From the NCBI GenBank assembly GCA_037355855.1, contig CM074766.1:3906001-3970000 (forward strand): a stretch of DNA of 64,000 nucleotides, in the 5' to 3' direction. Position 1 is the first letter of the stretch; every line of letters starts with the position of its first letter. The stretch comes from Pseudo-nitzschia pungens. Taxonomy: Eukaryota > Bacillariophyta > Bacillariophyceae > Bacillariales > Bacillariaceae. Both the position numbers and the translations under genes were made by a program. The notes under the pieces were generated by a model. That model was not told the origin of the DNA and did no database searches. It saw only the letters and a program-made list of their open reading frames with translations. Positions 10,894-24,116 of this stretch are shown here, piece by piece.

Positions 10894-13800
10894 GCATGCC
10901 AGCCAGCAAGCAAGGCAGGCGGAAGGTCTCACGGTGAGGTTGAGTCAGTCAGCCAGTCAGCCACCCAGTCAGTCATTCGAACGAAACCATTCTTTCATCC
11001 ACCTATTCCTTCGATTCCATGTTTTTTCTGGCACGCACAAACGCAAAAGTAAGTGCACTATCATCACAACGTGGCGCAGAGCGTTCCAACACAACGACCG
11101 ACGAACCGCAGCTCCCGAGCCAGAGAAGGCTTGACAAGAATCGGTACCAAAACGAAACGATGACGGCACCGTGGTTGACGCACACACTTGTTGCTCGGGG
11201 TTCGGTTCACAGTCATCGGATTGCGATCGTACATGGGAGCAAGTACTATATGTATGTATTTCAATTCATCAATTCATCAAAAAATATTCTTATTATATTA
11301 AAATTGGATACAACACTGAGTGATGATTCCCGAAAGCATACTCGTATTGCATTATATTCTAACAATATGCAATATAACTAGGGTTTTGGCGCACTCATAG
11401 GACGTAAATAACCACCAATGTCAAAGTTCAGCAGATGGGGCCCGTTTTGGAATTGGGAATCGTAGTAGTACTACTAGTAGTATTAATACTTTTGTCAGCA
11501 TGAACTATAAGGGAACAGCTGATTGGAATTCTGTTGTGCTTTTCAGACGATCTCAGGTTCTTGTTGCAAATTCTGGTTGTATTTGGTTGGTCATTATTTG
11601 AGTGCCAGTCCACGTTCTGTGAAATTCAAGTCGTGCCTTTTCATTAGTTAGACACTAGTACTACTAGTTGTACGTGATCTATTGCTTTTTTGTATGCCAA
11701 CTGTTTAGGCTCTGTTTTTAATTTGTGTCTATTGATTTGCCTTCATACTAGTGCTAACTTTACACGTATTTCACCCACTGATCTATGGTGTCCTCTTGTA
11801 GAAATTACATTCTTTGGTTGCCTACCTGGGTTACCTGCCTGGGAATTTTACTACATTTGTCGTGGATGCAGTAATCACATCATGAAGTACACCACCATCA
11901 GTAATTGCAGGAAAAGACACCACTGGCAGCGGCGGCGGCGGCGGCGGCGGCGGTGGTGGTGAATACAATGGCATTTTTATGAAAAGCTGATCATTCAATG
12001 TGTTTTACCACTACTCGTACCAAAAATTTTAGGTGAAGCACCATCTTGATTTTTCAACTACAGAAACAAACCTAAAAAAGATTTATGAAGAAGACCCCAA
12101 GACTGGAGGATCTGCAGGAGATTGTAGTGAGGGATATGGTTGTGGTCAATTTGGTGAACAATATTACAAGTGAATACACGACAGTGTACCAATTTAGGAC
12201 AATCTGTCAACAAACACCAGTTTTCTTGGCAATGCTTACTGAATGGATACTGCATACTTGCCTTCAAGAACTCCTTTTGCCATTATTAGTACTAAACCAG
12301 AACAATCTATTCATAGTAGTACCTACTACCACCAGCTGTCCACACTAGCAGATGATGTACTAGAAATGAGCACTACTTTACTCCTCTACGTGGACCATGT
12401 GGTAGCTAATTTCTTCTTATATCCCCTGCAACAGAGACCATGAGAGCCAATGACAAAATCATAGTAACTCTCAGACTCTGTAGTAGCAATGGAAATTCCC
12501 AATAGTTGTATTTTAATTTTGTATTTGATGATGTATAAATTGGTTCCTAGTACAACAAGAGGGAGTCAGTCCTATTGGTTGTTGTTTTCCATACATATCA
12601 TGATTGTACATAGCAACTCTACTCAGCACTACAATGGACATAAATAGCAAGCAGCTCTGAACTTCTTATTTGCAAAAATCAGAAGAGGGGGGTACCAGCA
12701 CCAGCAAGATGGAACATCACCATCATTAAAATTCAGGTCAAGAACAAGAAGAAGAAGAAGCTTGCTGCTATTACTACTACTAGTACTACTACTAGTACTA
12801 GTATTGGTGGTGCTTTCCTCCACCCCTTTGATCAACAATTCTTGTCATTTGAATGCCTTACTGGGCTTACTGGTTACAATATACCTGGTTTACTTTCCTC
12901 AGACTGGCGCTTCTTGTGCTGTTGTTGTCTTCTGCTTCGGAATACCGTAGTACTAATAGTAATAGTAGTCAGCTTGCTTGTGCTGCCGTTTGAATTTCAT
13001 ATTACGAAGTACGTACTTTACTGTGCTGTTCTTCGTATTGTTATGACTGTATTATTATTATTTATTGTTCTTGTGATAACTTCAATATCTTTTAAAAAAA
13101 TAATAATAATGCATCCTGAACGCACGTGCATCCCGAACGTGCATTTAGAAGCTGCGCCGGATTTAACGTTACGGGTTCCATCTGGCCGGATGTCAATCTT
13201 CTTTCTTTGGCCTAAAATATGCCTTCTAGGTCGTATTTTTTTTCATCCCTGGTACTTTCGAACACTAGTCATGTTAAAATTACGAGCACGATACGATATT
13301 GAAATGTACCCACGAAATCGGTACTGGTACTGATATTCAGTAAGTTTTACTTTCACTTCGTTTTTCTTTGTGTTCCCACCGGACTGAATAGGTAACTTAA
13401 CCAGATAGACCAACCCTACGAAACTTCACACGGATCTTTTGTTTACTGATTGCATTCCCCACCGTGTAGGTCCAAAGCTTGTTGTTGAGAACCCTGGACT
13501 GACATCTTGAAAAGGAAGAGGACTTGGTGACCTCAGCAAAGATACAGAACACAATCTAGTCGTCGCATCACAGCAAGCAGACAACTTTGAGTCGGCAAAA
13601 GGCGGCCAGCAATCGCCTATCACCGCTCGATAGCAGACTTGACTCGATAGAACGGCGGTGACTATCGATTTTATCGCCCTCCTCGTCGTTTACGGTCGTG
13701 GTTTTAAGAGAGTGACCTCGAGACCAAATAGTCGGTCGTGAGCAGTATTTTGTCTCAATTTTTTGGGTCGACTTCACAACACAGGTCCGTCGAGGAAGCG

Positions 13801-14049
13801 ACTTACGGGAGAGCAATATTTTGTTACGCAACGGAATTAGGCAACGCCACAAAAGACTAAAGAGTACAGCAGGGGGTTACTGAAGCTATCGAAGTCTCCA
13901 AAGAAAAGCGAGTGCGGTGGGATACTTCAAGTAATAGCAATATACCGGAGAGTAGTACTATTTTGTCGAAGACTTCACGAAACAACGACCTATCGAAGGA
14001 ATATCAGCAGTTAAAGGATTTCGCAGTAATTGAAAGAACAAACAATAAA
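10894..14049. other. Non-coding spacer
   Basis: No supported gene. It contains a (CGG)n run near 11932-11960, several 'tagtactactagtag' palindromic clusters (about 11466-11485 and 12772-12803), and an AT-rich central part. Short open frames occur in all phases but show no domain, codon bias or splice logic. The last 300 bases precede the LRR gene and carry its 5' untranslated region; the upstream frame there is open back to a TAA at 13858 but holds no ATG before 14050. Confidence 0.5.
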
Positions 14050-17000
14050 ATGCCAATCGAAGATCATATGATTGATGTGTCCTCATTGGATGGTGATAAT
14101 CCCATGGAAGAAGTTCGAGGCAATAACGACGAAGACATGGATGTGAATTTCGATGCGAATTTCGATGCGAATTTCGATGCGAATTTCGATGCGAATTTCG
14201 ATGCGAGTGCTAATGCGAGTGCTAATGCGAGTGCTGATGCGAATGCCGAAGTGAATGCCGATACGAATGCTGATGCGAATGCTGATGCAAACGTCGACAC
14301 GAATGTTAATGAGAATGTCAATGCGAGTTCCGGTTCAAATGATGACACCAATAATGCGGAAGGCACGAATGCCGGTGCAAACTTCGACGCCAATGTTGCG
14401 GAAGGTGCGGATGCCGGTTCGAACCCAGGCGCGAACGTCGACATCAATATTGAAGAAGGACTCATTACCAATCAAGATAGCATGGAGGCAGAGATCGCCT
14501 TTCACATGCATTCCCTGCAACTACAAATGGGAAATAACGAGAGTCGCTCTGGAGAATTAAATGGCGGTGAGATAATGAACTTTTCAAATCTAGATCCAAA
14601 AGATTCCAATTCTAACGCTGAAACATATTCCAAGGTAAATGAAAAGAAAGGGAACGAGATTGCATTTAATCATGCTCAAACGCCATTTGCGTCAAAGGGC
14701 AAGAGTGATGACAGGATGAATCAAATTCCTCCTATATTTGGAGGACGGAATGTTATCAACAAACTTCCCCCCTCAGATGGCATTGAAGAGTATGGAAAAG
14801 AGAAAAAAAGCAAGGTGGAGAATTATCCACCTGACTGTTATTCGTTCCTTTCTCTCCATGGGCCCTTTGACCAACCCATTTTCTTCAGCATGGGTATTGT
14901 GGTTGTTTTTTTTCAATTATCTCTAATTTTACTCATGATATTGAGTGTCCTACACCCTAAGTGGAAAATCACAGGTGAAGTTGATAATCCAGGGAAGGAC
15001 GTCATCGCAGATATTGTTGCTGCAAATGCCAGTCCTGTCGTTCGAGCAACACAAATCTTTGCACTTCTCTCCTATGTCTTCTTTGCAGAAGCTTCTGTAC
15101 TGGACATTACCACTGGGGTGGAGACATTCCCAAATTTCTCGAAGGTTAGGAGTGGCGATAAAGTTGGACGAATGGTTTTTTCTTGTATTCTTCGGATAGT
15201 ACAGGGTGCCATGGCAATAATTGCAGCACTGCTGCTTATTGTCACAGCACAGAGTGCAGTTGAAATTGTCCTGAATTTTACAGCCATTGTGAGTGTGAAA
15301 CAATCTTTGACCATTGATGGATTCATCTAAAACATAAAAATTCTACAACACCATTGCTTGATAACCTAATTTCTCTTTTTCACAACTCTTGTTCTTGGCA
15401 CCAACAGAATTTTATTGGTCATCTTGATAATGTGGCTTTCAGATTGGCTATTTGGGGAAAGTATGGAGCAAACATTGAATATGAAGCAAAGAGAATTGCC
15501 CACCTACAACTCCCTCCTTGTATGACTCAAGAGAGCAACTATATTCGGTTTCAGTGTACCTTGGCTACTCTGGGTTTTATTCTTGTTTCCATGATTGGTG
15601 CAATTATGTATGCTCAAGAAGATGATTATTTGTGGCGTACGAAGGTCTTGAGGGTGGAATTTAATGGTCAGAATCTACAAGCCTTTAGTGGATGTTATAA
15701 TTATGATGCAAATGCAACTCATTCAGTCCACACCTACAAGAGAGATATCTTTACAAGTGAAGATACACTTGAATCTGCAAGCTTTAGATACTGTATAGAT
15801 GATCATCGTTGGATACTCTCTAAGAATAAGACTTTTGCTTGTGAAGAAAGTTCCAGGAAAGATGAATTGGCACACTCAACCAAAACAGATTCCTTTGATA
15901 TATTGACTGCTTTTGACGAAGGGTGGTTCAGTGCGTCTGGCACACCCCTTGATTTATATGTCATTGAGTTGGAGGACGACACGACTTGTTCCTTGCTTGA
16001 TAATGGGCGTTGTGATGAAGAATTGAACAAGCTCCAATTTCAGTATGATGGTGGAGATTGCTGTTCAGCCACTTGCGCCCATCCCAGTTGTGGGATTGGT
16101 ACTGTCACAGAAGCCTTTGGCGTTCAAAACATAACTGGAAATGGCTTTCCTTCTTGTAAAGATCCAAGCATGGTTCCAATTACCATCCGCCTTGACAACT
16201 TTGCAATGGCAAACGATATTTCACCCATTGCTGCGGACCCGTATCTTTTGCTTAAATGCGATGAAAAGATTGTTCTGAATCTTTTTGTTAACAATGATAT
16301 GATTTATGGGACTCACACTGTTCATGTCAATGAAGGAGCCAGTTGCACAATTAGAATCCAGGATAAAAGCAGCAACGTGTACAGTAACAATATCTGGCAT
16401 GTAGGTTACTCAATTTTTGATGGTGTCACTGCAACAAGTGATAGAAAGATGCTAGAAGCAAACAGTGGTCAAGATGGAATTGTATCATTTGTAGCTGCTC
16501 CGAGTTGTATGCTGGATGAACTTTCCATGCATGGTATTGATATCTTTCAGATGTTCAATGATGATCAGAGTAAACGCGCCTTGTACTGGATGGCAAATGA
16601 CCCTACTGGAAATTCAAATTGTATGGACAAATTCTTTATTGAGAGGTATGCATTGAGCGTTTTTAGCTTCAGTGCTCCTACTTTACTGGAAAGTGACCGA
16701 TTATGGATTGATACAAATCCATCGTGTCTTTGGTTTGCAACAGCATGCAAGGATGGAAGTCTGTCGAAACTGGATCTTAGTTTTCAGAGCCTTAGTGGTA
16801 CACTTCCAACAACTATTGGGTTTTTGACATCTGTTTCAACATTGGATATAGGTAAGTGATCAATGGTTTGGAACTTGTCAATATGTAACTTGTGACTCAC
16901 GTCTTTACGACTGCTACAAATTCATTCATTCATCACATTGTCAGGGTATAATGATATGTCTGGAACTATTCCTAGCGAGATCAGAGATTTATCAAGCTTG

Positions 17001-20000
17001 GAAAACCTCATTACAAGTAAGGGACACTTACAGTTGGGCATATCCAAATTGTTATGATTGATGGCTACCTTCAGCTTCCTTCTTCCTGAAAATTGATTGT
17101 GTATCACTTATGTTGTACCCCACCTCATATGACTGCCCATTCCTTTTTATGGAATACTATTTTGTTAGGTGACAACATGCTGAGTGGAAGTGTCCCAAGT
17201 GAAATTGGCCTTTTGACAAGGTTACAAACCCTTGATTTGAGTGAGTTTTTCCATCTAGTACCACATTGATGAATGTTTTAGTACTTTCGGTTTGATGTCA
17301 GGAGCTCACCAAAAGCAAATGTCCATCAATTATTGATTGTTATTGCAGATTTCAACGATATAACGGGCAAAATTCCTTCTGAGATAAGTCAATTATCTGA
17401 TCTACAATTCTTCTCTTTAAGTGAGTTCTTCAGAAGATTGTGACACTTACAGGAAACAAGAAGGTTTCTTTGATGAATTTTGATCCCTCATAATTCTATT
17501 CTTGCTAACAACGAGTTGCTTTGGTTATTCAATATAGTGAGAAATTTTATAAGTGGTGGAGTTCCTTCTGAGATCGGTTATTTGTCAAATGTGCAATATC
17601 TTGAATTATGTAAGACTCGAAATCATTTTGCGCGAGCCAAAGAACATTTTTCCCGTAGTTTTTTGTTGATTCTGATTCCTAAATCCTGACAGTGATGTTC
17701 TATCTTTGAATGTTTCTGCAGCTGACAATTTCATTGAAAGCATTCCAAATGAGATTGGAAATATGACAAGTTTATTCAGAATTCGTTTGAGTGAGTCTAA
17801 GTTTGAACCTCTCTGAAGTATTTGAGAAGTCACGTGATAGGTGTGGATGAGTATGGATACGTTACTGATCTCAACCATTTCTTCGTAATGAATGTTGCAG
17901 ACCACAATGATTTAAAAGGAACCATTCCCAAGGAGATTGGAAACCTCTCTAGCTTGGAGGAACTTGGATTGGGTGAGTGTTGTTATATATATATATATAT
18001 ATAAGTTGATTTCTTCTGGAAACTGCTTGCTGTTGTCTGAACATTGATTCAATCTTTTCATGGCTATAGCATATGGTGGAAACTCTTTGACAGGAAATAT
18101 TCCCACTGAATTTGGAAAATTGACGAATATGCAATACCTTGACCTGAGTAAGTATGTCACAAATTTCACTGGCAATGGTATGGCCTGATTCGCAATTGTA
18201 TTTTGGTTGATTACTGACTATGAATGTTGTTTGTTCATCATACTTTTCAGGTAGGAATTATTTAACAGGGCCAATCCCCACTGAAATAGGAAGAATGTCA
18301 AGATTGATAGGACTTCTTTTGGGTGAGTGCTTTTAATTATAAATAGTAGGCTTGGGTTTGCCTCAAATTCAGTTAAGGTGCTATTCAATGGTCGTAAAGG
18401 AAAGAAATGATTTGATTTGTTCTCTCTCAACTGAATCTTGGCCTCTTTTGTTGATTTTTGTTTGCAGCTGCAAATAGGCTTACGGGTTACATTGGTGGTG
18501 AGATCTGGTCTATAACAGGCCTGATGGAACTAGATTTGGGTGAGTGATAAAAGCAGAGGACTGTATTTTAAAGTTGATATTGTCAATCGATGCATTTGTA
18601 TAGTGTTGTTCTTGATTTGGAGCTAACATTCGTTCTTTGCAGGTGGCAACTCACTTGAAGGAAGTATTTCCAGTGAAATTGCACTTTTATCAAAGTTAAC
18701 AAAGCTTGATTTGCGTAAGTGTAGTAAGGATTTAGTGACAACAAGTGACAAAGTCAATGCGAATAAATACTTTGATTGGTTCTTCTTCTGGTGATCAATT
18801 GCTGATGATTGATGTGGTTATTTTTTTCAGATAAAAATAATCTGAACGGTACCATACCCAGTGAAATAGGATATTTGACAAATTTGGAATACCTTTCTTT
18901 GGGTGAGTCGGTTTGAAATTGTTGCCCATTAGACGTTGTATGGCATTTATCTGATTCGTGTTTTGTCTTCAATTACATTTTGGAAGCTTTCAATGATCTG
19001 AGCGGAAACATTCCAAGTGAAATAGGACTTTTGTCACGTTTGACATGGCTTTCATTGAGTGAGTGCTTTTGAGATCTTACATAAAGCAAGAGAAACAACT
19101 ATGTCAAAACATACGGTTTCTTTGGATGGGCTTTGTTGTGTGGCATTCTGACATTGACTATCTTTCCTCCATGCATGAGTATTTCTTAGATGGCAATAAT
19201 TTGAACGGAACCTTTCCCAGTGAAATTGAGCAATTGTCAAAATTGCAAAAGATTGAAGTGGGTGAGTCTTTTCTGGCAACCACTGCATGTTGCATTTTTA
19301 ATTTCTTTATTGATAGCTAACAAATTTCGTACTCTGTTTCATTTGTTTGAAGGTGGTAATACTTTGACAGGGAGCATTCCAAGCGAGATTGGACTTTTGT
19401 CAGAATTATACGAATTGTCCATGAGTGAGTGCCATTATGTCTCACTGACTGCTTGAGATGTGAGGTGGTAGAATTTTGGTTTTGGTTGGTTGAAGTGATT
19501 GGTCCTGATTATGTTTGTTTACTCTTGTGTTTTGGCATGCAATTGCTTAGGTGAAAATACTTTGACAGGAACCTTGCCAAGTGAAATTGGACTTTTGTCA
19601 AAGCTACAAGAAATCAATCTGAGTAAGTGCTTTGACGGCAATTTCTGGATGGTGTTTGTATTTTGTTTGTGTCTCACTGATGAGTGTTATCTTTTTTTCA
19701 GATGGCAATGGATTGACAGGAAGCATCCCAAGCGAGATTGGACTTTTGTCAGAATTATATGATTTGTCCATGAGTGAGTGCCATTATGTCTAACTGACTG
19801 CTTGAGATGTGAGGTGGCAGAATTTTGTTTTTTGGTTGGTTGAAGTGATTGGTCCTGATTATGTTTGTTTACTCTTGTGTTTTGGCATGCAATTGCTTAG
19901 GTGAAAATACTTTGACAGGAACCTTGCCAAGTGAAATTGGACTTTTGTCAAAGCTACAAGAAATCAATCTGAGTAAGTGCTTTGACGGCAATTTCTGGAT

Positions 20001-21190
20001 GGTGTTTGTATTTTGTTTGTGTCTCACTGATGAGTGTTATCTTTTTTTCAGATGGCAATGGATTGACAGGAAGCATCCCAAGCGAGATTGGACTTTTGTC
20101 AGAATTATATGATTTGTCCATGAGTGAGTGCCATTATGTCTAACTGACTGCTTGATATGTGAGGTGGCAGAATTTTGTTTTTTGGTTGGTTGAAGTGATT
20201 GGTCCTGATTATGTTTGTTTACTCTTGTGTTTTGGCATGCAATTGCTTAGGTGAAAATACTTTGACAGGAACCTTGCCAAGTGAAATTGGACTTTTGTCA
20301 AAGCTACAAGAAATCAATCTGAGTAAGTGCTTTGACGGCAATTTCTGGATGGTGTTTGTATTTTGTTTGTGTCTCACTGATGAGTGTTATCTTTTTTTCA
20401 GATGGCAATGGATTGACAGGAAGCATCCCAAGCGAGATTGGACTTTTGTCAGAATTATATGATTTGTCCATGAGTGAGTGCCATTATGTCTAACTGACTG
20501 CTTGATATGTGAGGTGGCAGAATTTTGTTTTTTGGTTGGTTGAAGTGATTGGTCCTGATTATGTTTGTTTACTCTTGTGTTTTGGCATGCAATTGCTTAG
20601 GTGAAAATACTTTGACAGGAACCTTGCCAAGTGAAATTGGACTTTTGTCATGGCTGGAAGAAATCAATCTGAGTGAGTTATTGCTTTCATGTACATTCCA
20701 TGCCCTAAAGGTTTCAACTTGTTCCACTCACATACCTTGTATTGTGTAGCATACAATGCTCTAACTGGCACTATTCCTTTTGAGCTAGGATTATTGGAAT
20801 ATGTTCAATGCCTTAATCTTGGTGAGTATGTTGTGTCATTCTTATGTTTCAAAACTAAAGCACGTGGTATGGTGTTCTCTTACTGTGCTCCTTTTGCCTT
20901 TTTCTTTTTTTTGCAGTGGGGAATAATGTTACGTTTGATTCAAACCAACTGGAACCAAAGCTCTGTAAGTTTTTTCAAGTCTTTTTCAGTAAATTGTGTT
21001 ATTTTCTGAAAAAAATGGTGATCGAATCTGACATGATTTATTGTGTTTCGCTTTCTTTGCATAATATGGTCAATGACCTCTATATTGAAACAATACAGGT
21101 GAAGATATGACTACTGCTATAACTGATGACGACGTTGGCTTAGGCGGATTTGACTTCGGTGACTTCAGTTTTGATGATGGTTGGTTCTAG
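14050..21190 (+). CDS. Multi-pass membrane leucine-rich-repeat protein, 26 exons
   Basis: Model (1469 aa): exon 1 14050-15288, exon 2 15408-16851, then exons 3-24 at 16945-17016, 17169-17240, 17349-17420, 17538-17609, 17722-17790, 17901-17972, 18070-18147, 18251-18322, 18468-18539, 18643-18714, 18831-18902, 18987-19058, 19190-19261, 19353-19424, 19551-19622, 19702-19773, 19901-19972, 20052-20123, 20251-20322, 20402-20473, 20601-20672, 20750-20821; exon 25 20917-20964; exon 26 21099-21190. The N-terminus is low complexity (tandem NFDA, then Asn/Ala/Asp). Four membrane segments follow (FFSMGIVVVFFQLSL, IFALLSYVFF, IVQGAMAIIAALLLIV, LATLGFILVSMIGAIM). Next come a Notch/LNR-like motif (NGRCDEEL...YDGGDCCSATC) and plant-type LRRs (LTGxIPSEIGLLSxLxxL). 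Every intron after exon 2 is phase 1; 20 of the 22 LRR exons are exactly 72 nt. The tail is acidic (FDFGDFSFDDGWF). A receptor or adhesion role is inferred only from the architecture. Confidence 0.88.
19425..20672 (+). repeat. Tandem 350-bp amplification inside the LRR gene (3 full copies plus one partial)
   Basis: The unit holds an intron, one LRR exon (S-E-N-T-L-T type), a second intron and a second LRR exon (N-G-N-G-L-T type). Copies run about 19425-19773, 19774-20123 and 20124-20473, with a partial copy 20474-20672 whose exon differs at SWLEE. Exons start at 19551/19901/20251/20601 and 19702/20052/20402, exactly 350 bp apart. Copies 2 and 3 appear almost identical including the introns, for example differing at 'cttgagatgtg' versus 'cttgatatgtg'. 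This indicates very recent duplication, unequal crossing-over or conversion. Confidence 0.93.
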
Positions 21191-22802
21191 GAGATTTATT
21201 CCATCACTTCAACTGGTGAACTTCGTTGTTTTTCAACCAAGACCAAGTCAATGAAGGTACATCATATTTTTAGAAGGCTGGTTAGTTGTGCAACGGGTCT
21301 TCATTCTGAAGGATCCATGCAAGGTGGGTAAGAAGACAGATAGGTATACTTATGAATGTCTTTCCCCCACTGTTTAGAACAGGAAGTTCAACAAACTGCC
21401 CGGTAGCTTCAGCCCAATCAGCCTCTGGTAAGAAAAAAAGGAAAAAGAAAAAAATAATTCGTGTTAGTAACTATTACATTTTCAATTTTATTCTTGTTAT
21501 TAATGACTAGATGCTGAAGCATTGCCACGAGCAACACTAATTGGATTAGACGCAATACGCTTTCATGTTATAAGCTAGAAATTGCTCTACAGACCAGAAC
21601 AGTGAGCGCATCTGACAGAAATAGATAACAAGTCGAGACGGCTAGCCCACCATACAAGAACAACGCCGACACGCGTCACGATGTCGACCGAGCCACCATA
21701 TGTAAGACCAGAGCGTTCCGGTGTTCCGAGAACTAGTTTTGCAAATAAAGCATTCACCGCTTCCGACAGCGGAGACAGATTAGACCATTCCTGTCTTCAC
21801 GATTAATGCCAGCAACTGCATCGCACCAGACAAATATGGGATGATCTGAGTGCAGGGGCCCAAGTGTAACCACCATTAGCAGCAGCGAGAAGACCGAGGG
21901 CATACAGAGTGTGTGATTGCCGACTGATTTCATATGGACCCATCACACCGTATGGATTGTGCAATTATAGTGGGACGCCCATCTGCCGCGTGTGGATTGA
22001 ACTTATTCGGACGAGCATCTAATCGACGTGTTAAACACTGACGTGACTGATCTGGAGATACGCTCCAAGAAGTACGAATTCGTGTACGGCAACTACCAAA
22101 TGCTTGGAACTGAACGCATGACACGAGTGAACCGGTCCCAGAAGCTTCGCGTGAAAGATGAATATGAGTTGGATATGACCCATCAGAGTACAGGATATAC
22201 AGAAGATCAAGAACAGTGTGCTGAGAGCGCATTCTGGATTGCACCACGCAATCGAATCGAATCGAATCAAACGCTCTTCCAAAAAATAGTCGGACCAAAC
22301 GAAAAGCAGCGTGTTACAGAAACAAGCCGGATTGCAGGTAGCAATCAAATTACGGATTTGCGTGCGGCAACGGTGCTCTGCGTCCGAGGACCCGCACTGT
22401 CACGGCGTTCCCCGTTACGGACCCGCACTGTTACGAATCTCCTCCCTGTTATCCTGCTGTTGCGAGCAATCGCAACGCAAGACATGCAACGCTCCCTGCT
22501 ACTACGAGCGCCAAGTATTTCATCCAGTCCACAGCACAGACCGATGCCGAACCACATGGAGTCTGCTGTGATTGCCAAATGGATTCGTACTACTGTGGAA
22601 CTCCCACCTGCTAAAGCAAGTGGATTGAAGCATGCAAACTGTTGTACGAAGCAAATGAATTATTACGAACCAAGCACCAGCAGCACCGAAGCAGATACAA
22701 GGAGTCACACTGGGCTTTGTGCTCGGAGACGGGTTTGGATTTGTGCCTGGCAAAGCGTTAGGGGAACGACTTGGTTTTGCACCTGGCACATTGCTTGGTT
22801 GG

Positions 22803-22833
<31 letters not shown>

Positions 22834-24116
22834 GGGGGGAGGGCGAAGATGGCTCAAAGCTTGGACCCACACTTGTTGGAGGCATGCTGCTAGGAATGAC
22901 AACGGGCGCTGAGCTTGGAGACGAACTCATGCTTGGCAAAGCGCTAGCGGAACGACTTGGTTTTGCACCCGGCACATTTCTTGGTTGGTGGCTGGGGGAC
23001 ACGGATGGCTCAATGTTTCGATGTCACTTCCTCTTACTCCACTCCACTCCACTCCATTCCATTCCATTTTACTCCATTTTATTTGATTTCATTTTATTCT
23101 ATTTCATTCGGATGTACGTCCGTGCGCATTCGAACAGTTCCGTTCCGTGCCGTGCACTGCCGTCCACCGCCCTGCCCTCCCCCACCCGCACGATGCAGAC
23201 ACGACGACCGATACTGCTTCTGCCACCGGGTCGCGTCACATCACATCACATCACATCACATCATTTCCCGTTTTGTTCGGTAAACCAGACGAGCGATACT
23301 GCTGTTGCCACCGGGTTGCGTCACATCACATTGCGTACCGTTTTGTTCGCTTCCGTAAATTCCGTTCGGTTCCAATTCCTTCCTTCTGTTGGAGTGAGGT
23401 GCGTTACGGTTCGGTACTGTTCCGGCAAGAGTTCTGTTGCTCCGTCCTGGATCGACGAAACGAAAATCCCGTTCTGTTCCGGTCAACGATGCTGCGGAAC
23501 ATCGACCGCACTGCTCAGGAAATAATATCCTTGGCCAAGAAACCAACGGAAAATAGTGGTGTATAACATACAAAGTACAGTACGTATAATACTAGATCAT
23601 ACAAGTAGTTGTTAGGGGGTCGTGATTGTTCTAGAACTGCGCAGTGCAGGTCCGATTCGATTCGTTTTCCGGTTCGCTGACTATTTCGTTTGTTCCTGGT
23701 GGGCGCTCGGTATGCACGCACGTTGTGACCGGCCAGGGAATCGCCGTGTCCCAACATTGCATTGCATTCCTTCCTCCGCTTTGGGCGGCAGCAACGAAAT
23801 CATCCTCCATCCGAGCATGAATGCATGGATGCCACAAATCCTCCACTCACTCCGAGCCAAACCGTCCCCTTCGCTCCATTTCGCTCCATTTCGTTTCGTT
23901 TCGTTTCATTCCATCCACACCGAGGAAAGAAATGGGCCAAAACAAAAAACCCGGTTCCGATGGACGAAAACAGTTCGATCCTCCGCAACAAGACAACGTG
24001 CTATAATCAATTTTCGACATCCGTTCCGATCCCTCCCCGCCATACTTCACTCCACTCCACTCCACTTCAATCCACTCCGTTCCGCAAACTTGCACGTCCA
24101 CTTCCGGAAAAGTTGG
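21191..24116. other. Non-coding spacer with a Ser/Pro-rich relic and simple repeats
   Basis: Apart from the Ser/Pro-rich relic on the minus strand (22700-23015), I see no gene. There are short C/T-rich pentamer-like runs (23038-23105, 23880-23915, 24040-24075), a TGGC run (about 22796-22831), a CACAT run (about 23227-23260), and an imperfect direct repeat of the 'cgatactgct...ttttgttcgg' block (about 23207-23280 and 23293-23350). Open frames here are in simple-sequence DNA and lack domain signals. Confidence 0.5.
22700..23015 (-). pseudogene. Relic of a Ser/Pro-rich surface-type protein
   Basis: On the minus strand about 100 codons read as proline/serine-rich repeats of the PSxxPS style common in diatom secreted proteins. 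Two imperfect copies share the block NVPGAKPSRS (DNA at about 22735-22810 and 22915-22995), separated by a (SQPA)n-like stretch derived from the TGGC microsatellite. The frame has a stop a few codons upstream, no start and no signal peptide, so it is at most a gene fragment. The plus-strand reading of the same DNA is Gly-rich and without known motif. Confidence in the coding origin is low. Confidence 0.3.

Noticed and set aside
11505..11540. Half copy of the 91-bp palindromic element ('acagctgattggaattctg')
   Set aside because: Only about 25 bases match one arm, no opposite arm or TA flanks were found, so chance or deep decay cannot be separated.
13912..14049. Extended N-terminus for the LRR protein
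   Set aside because: The extension starts with GTG; the first ATG is at 14050 and upstream is a stop with no other start.
22028..22912. 294-codon plus-strand open frame
   Set aside because: No motif, crosses a TGGC microsatellite, and its end overlaps the minus-strand Ser/Pro relic.
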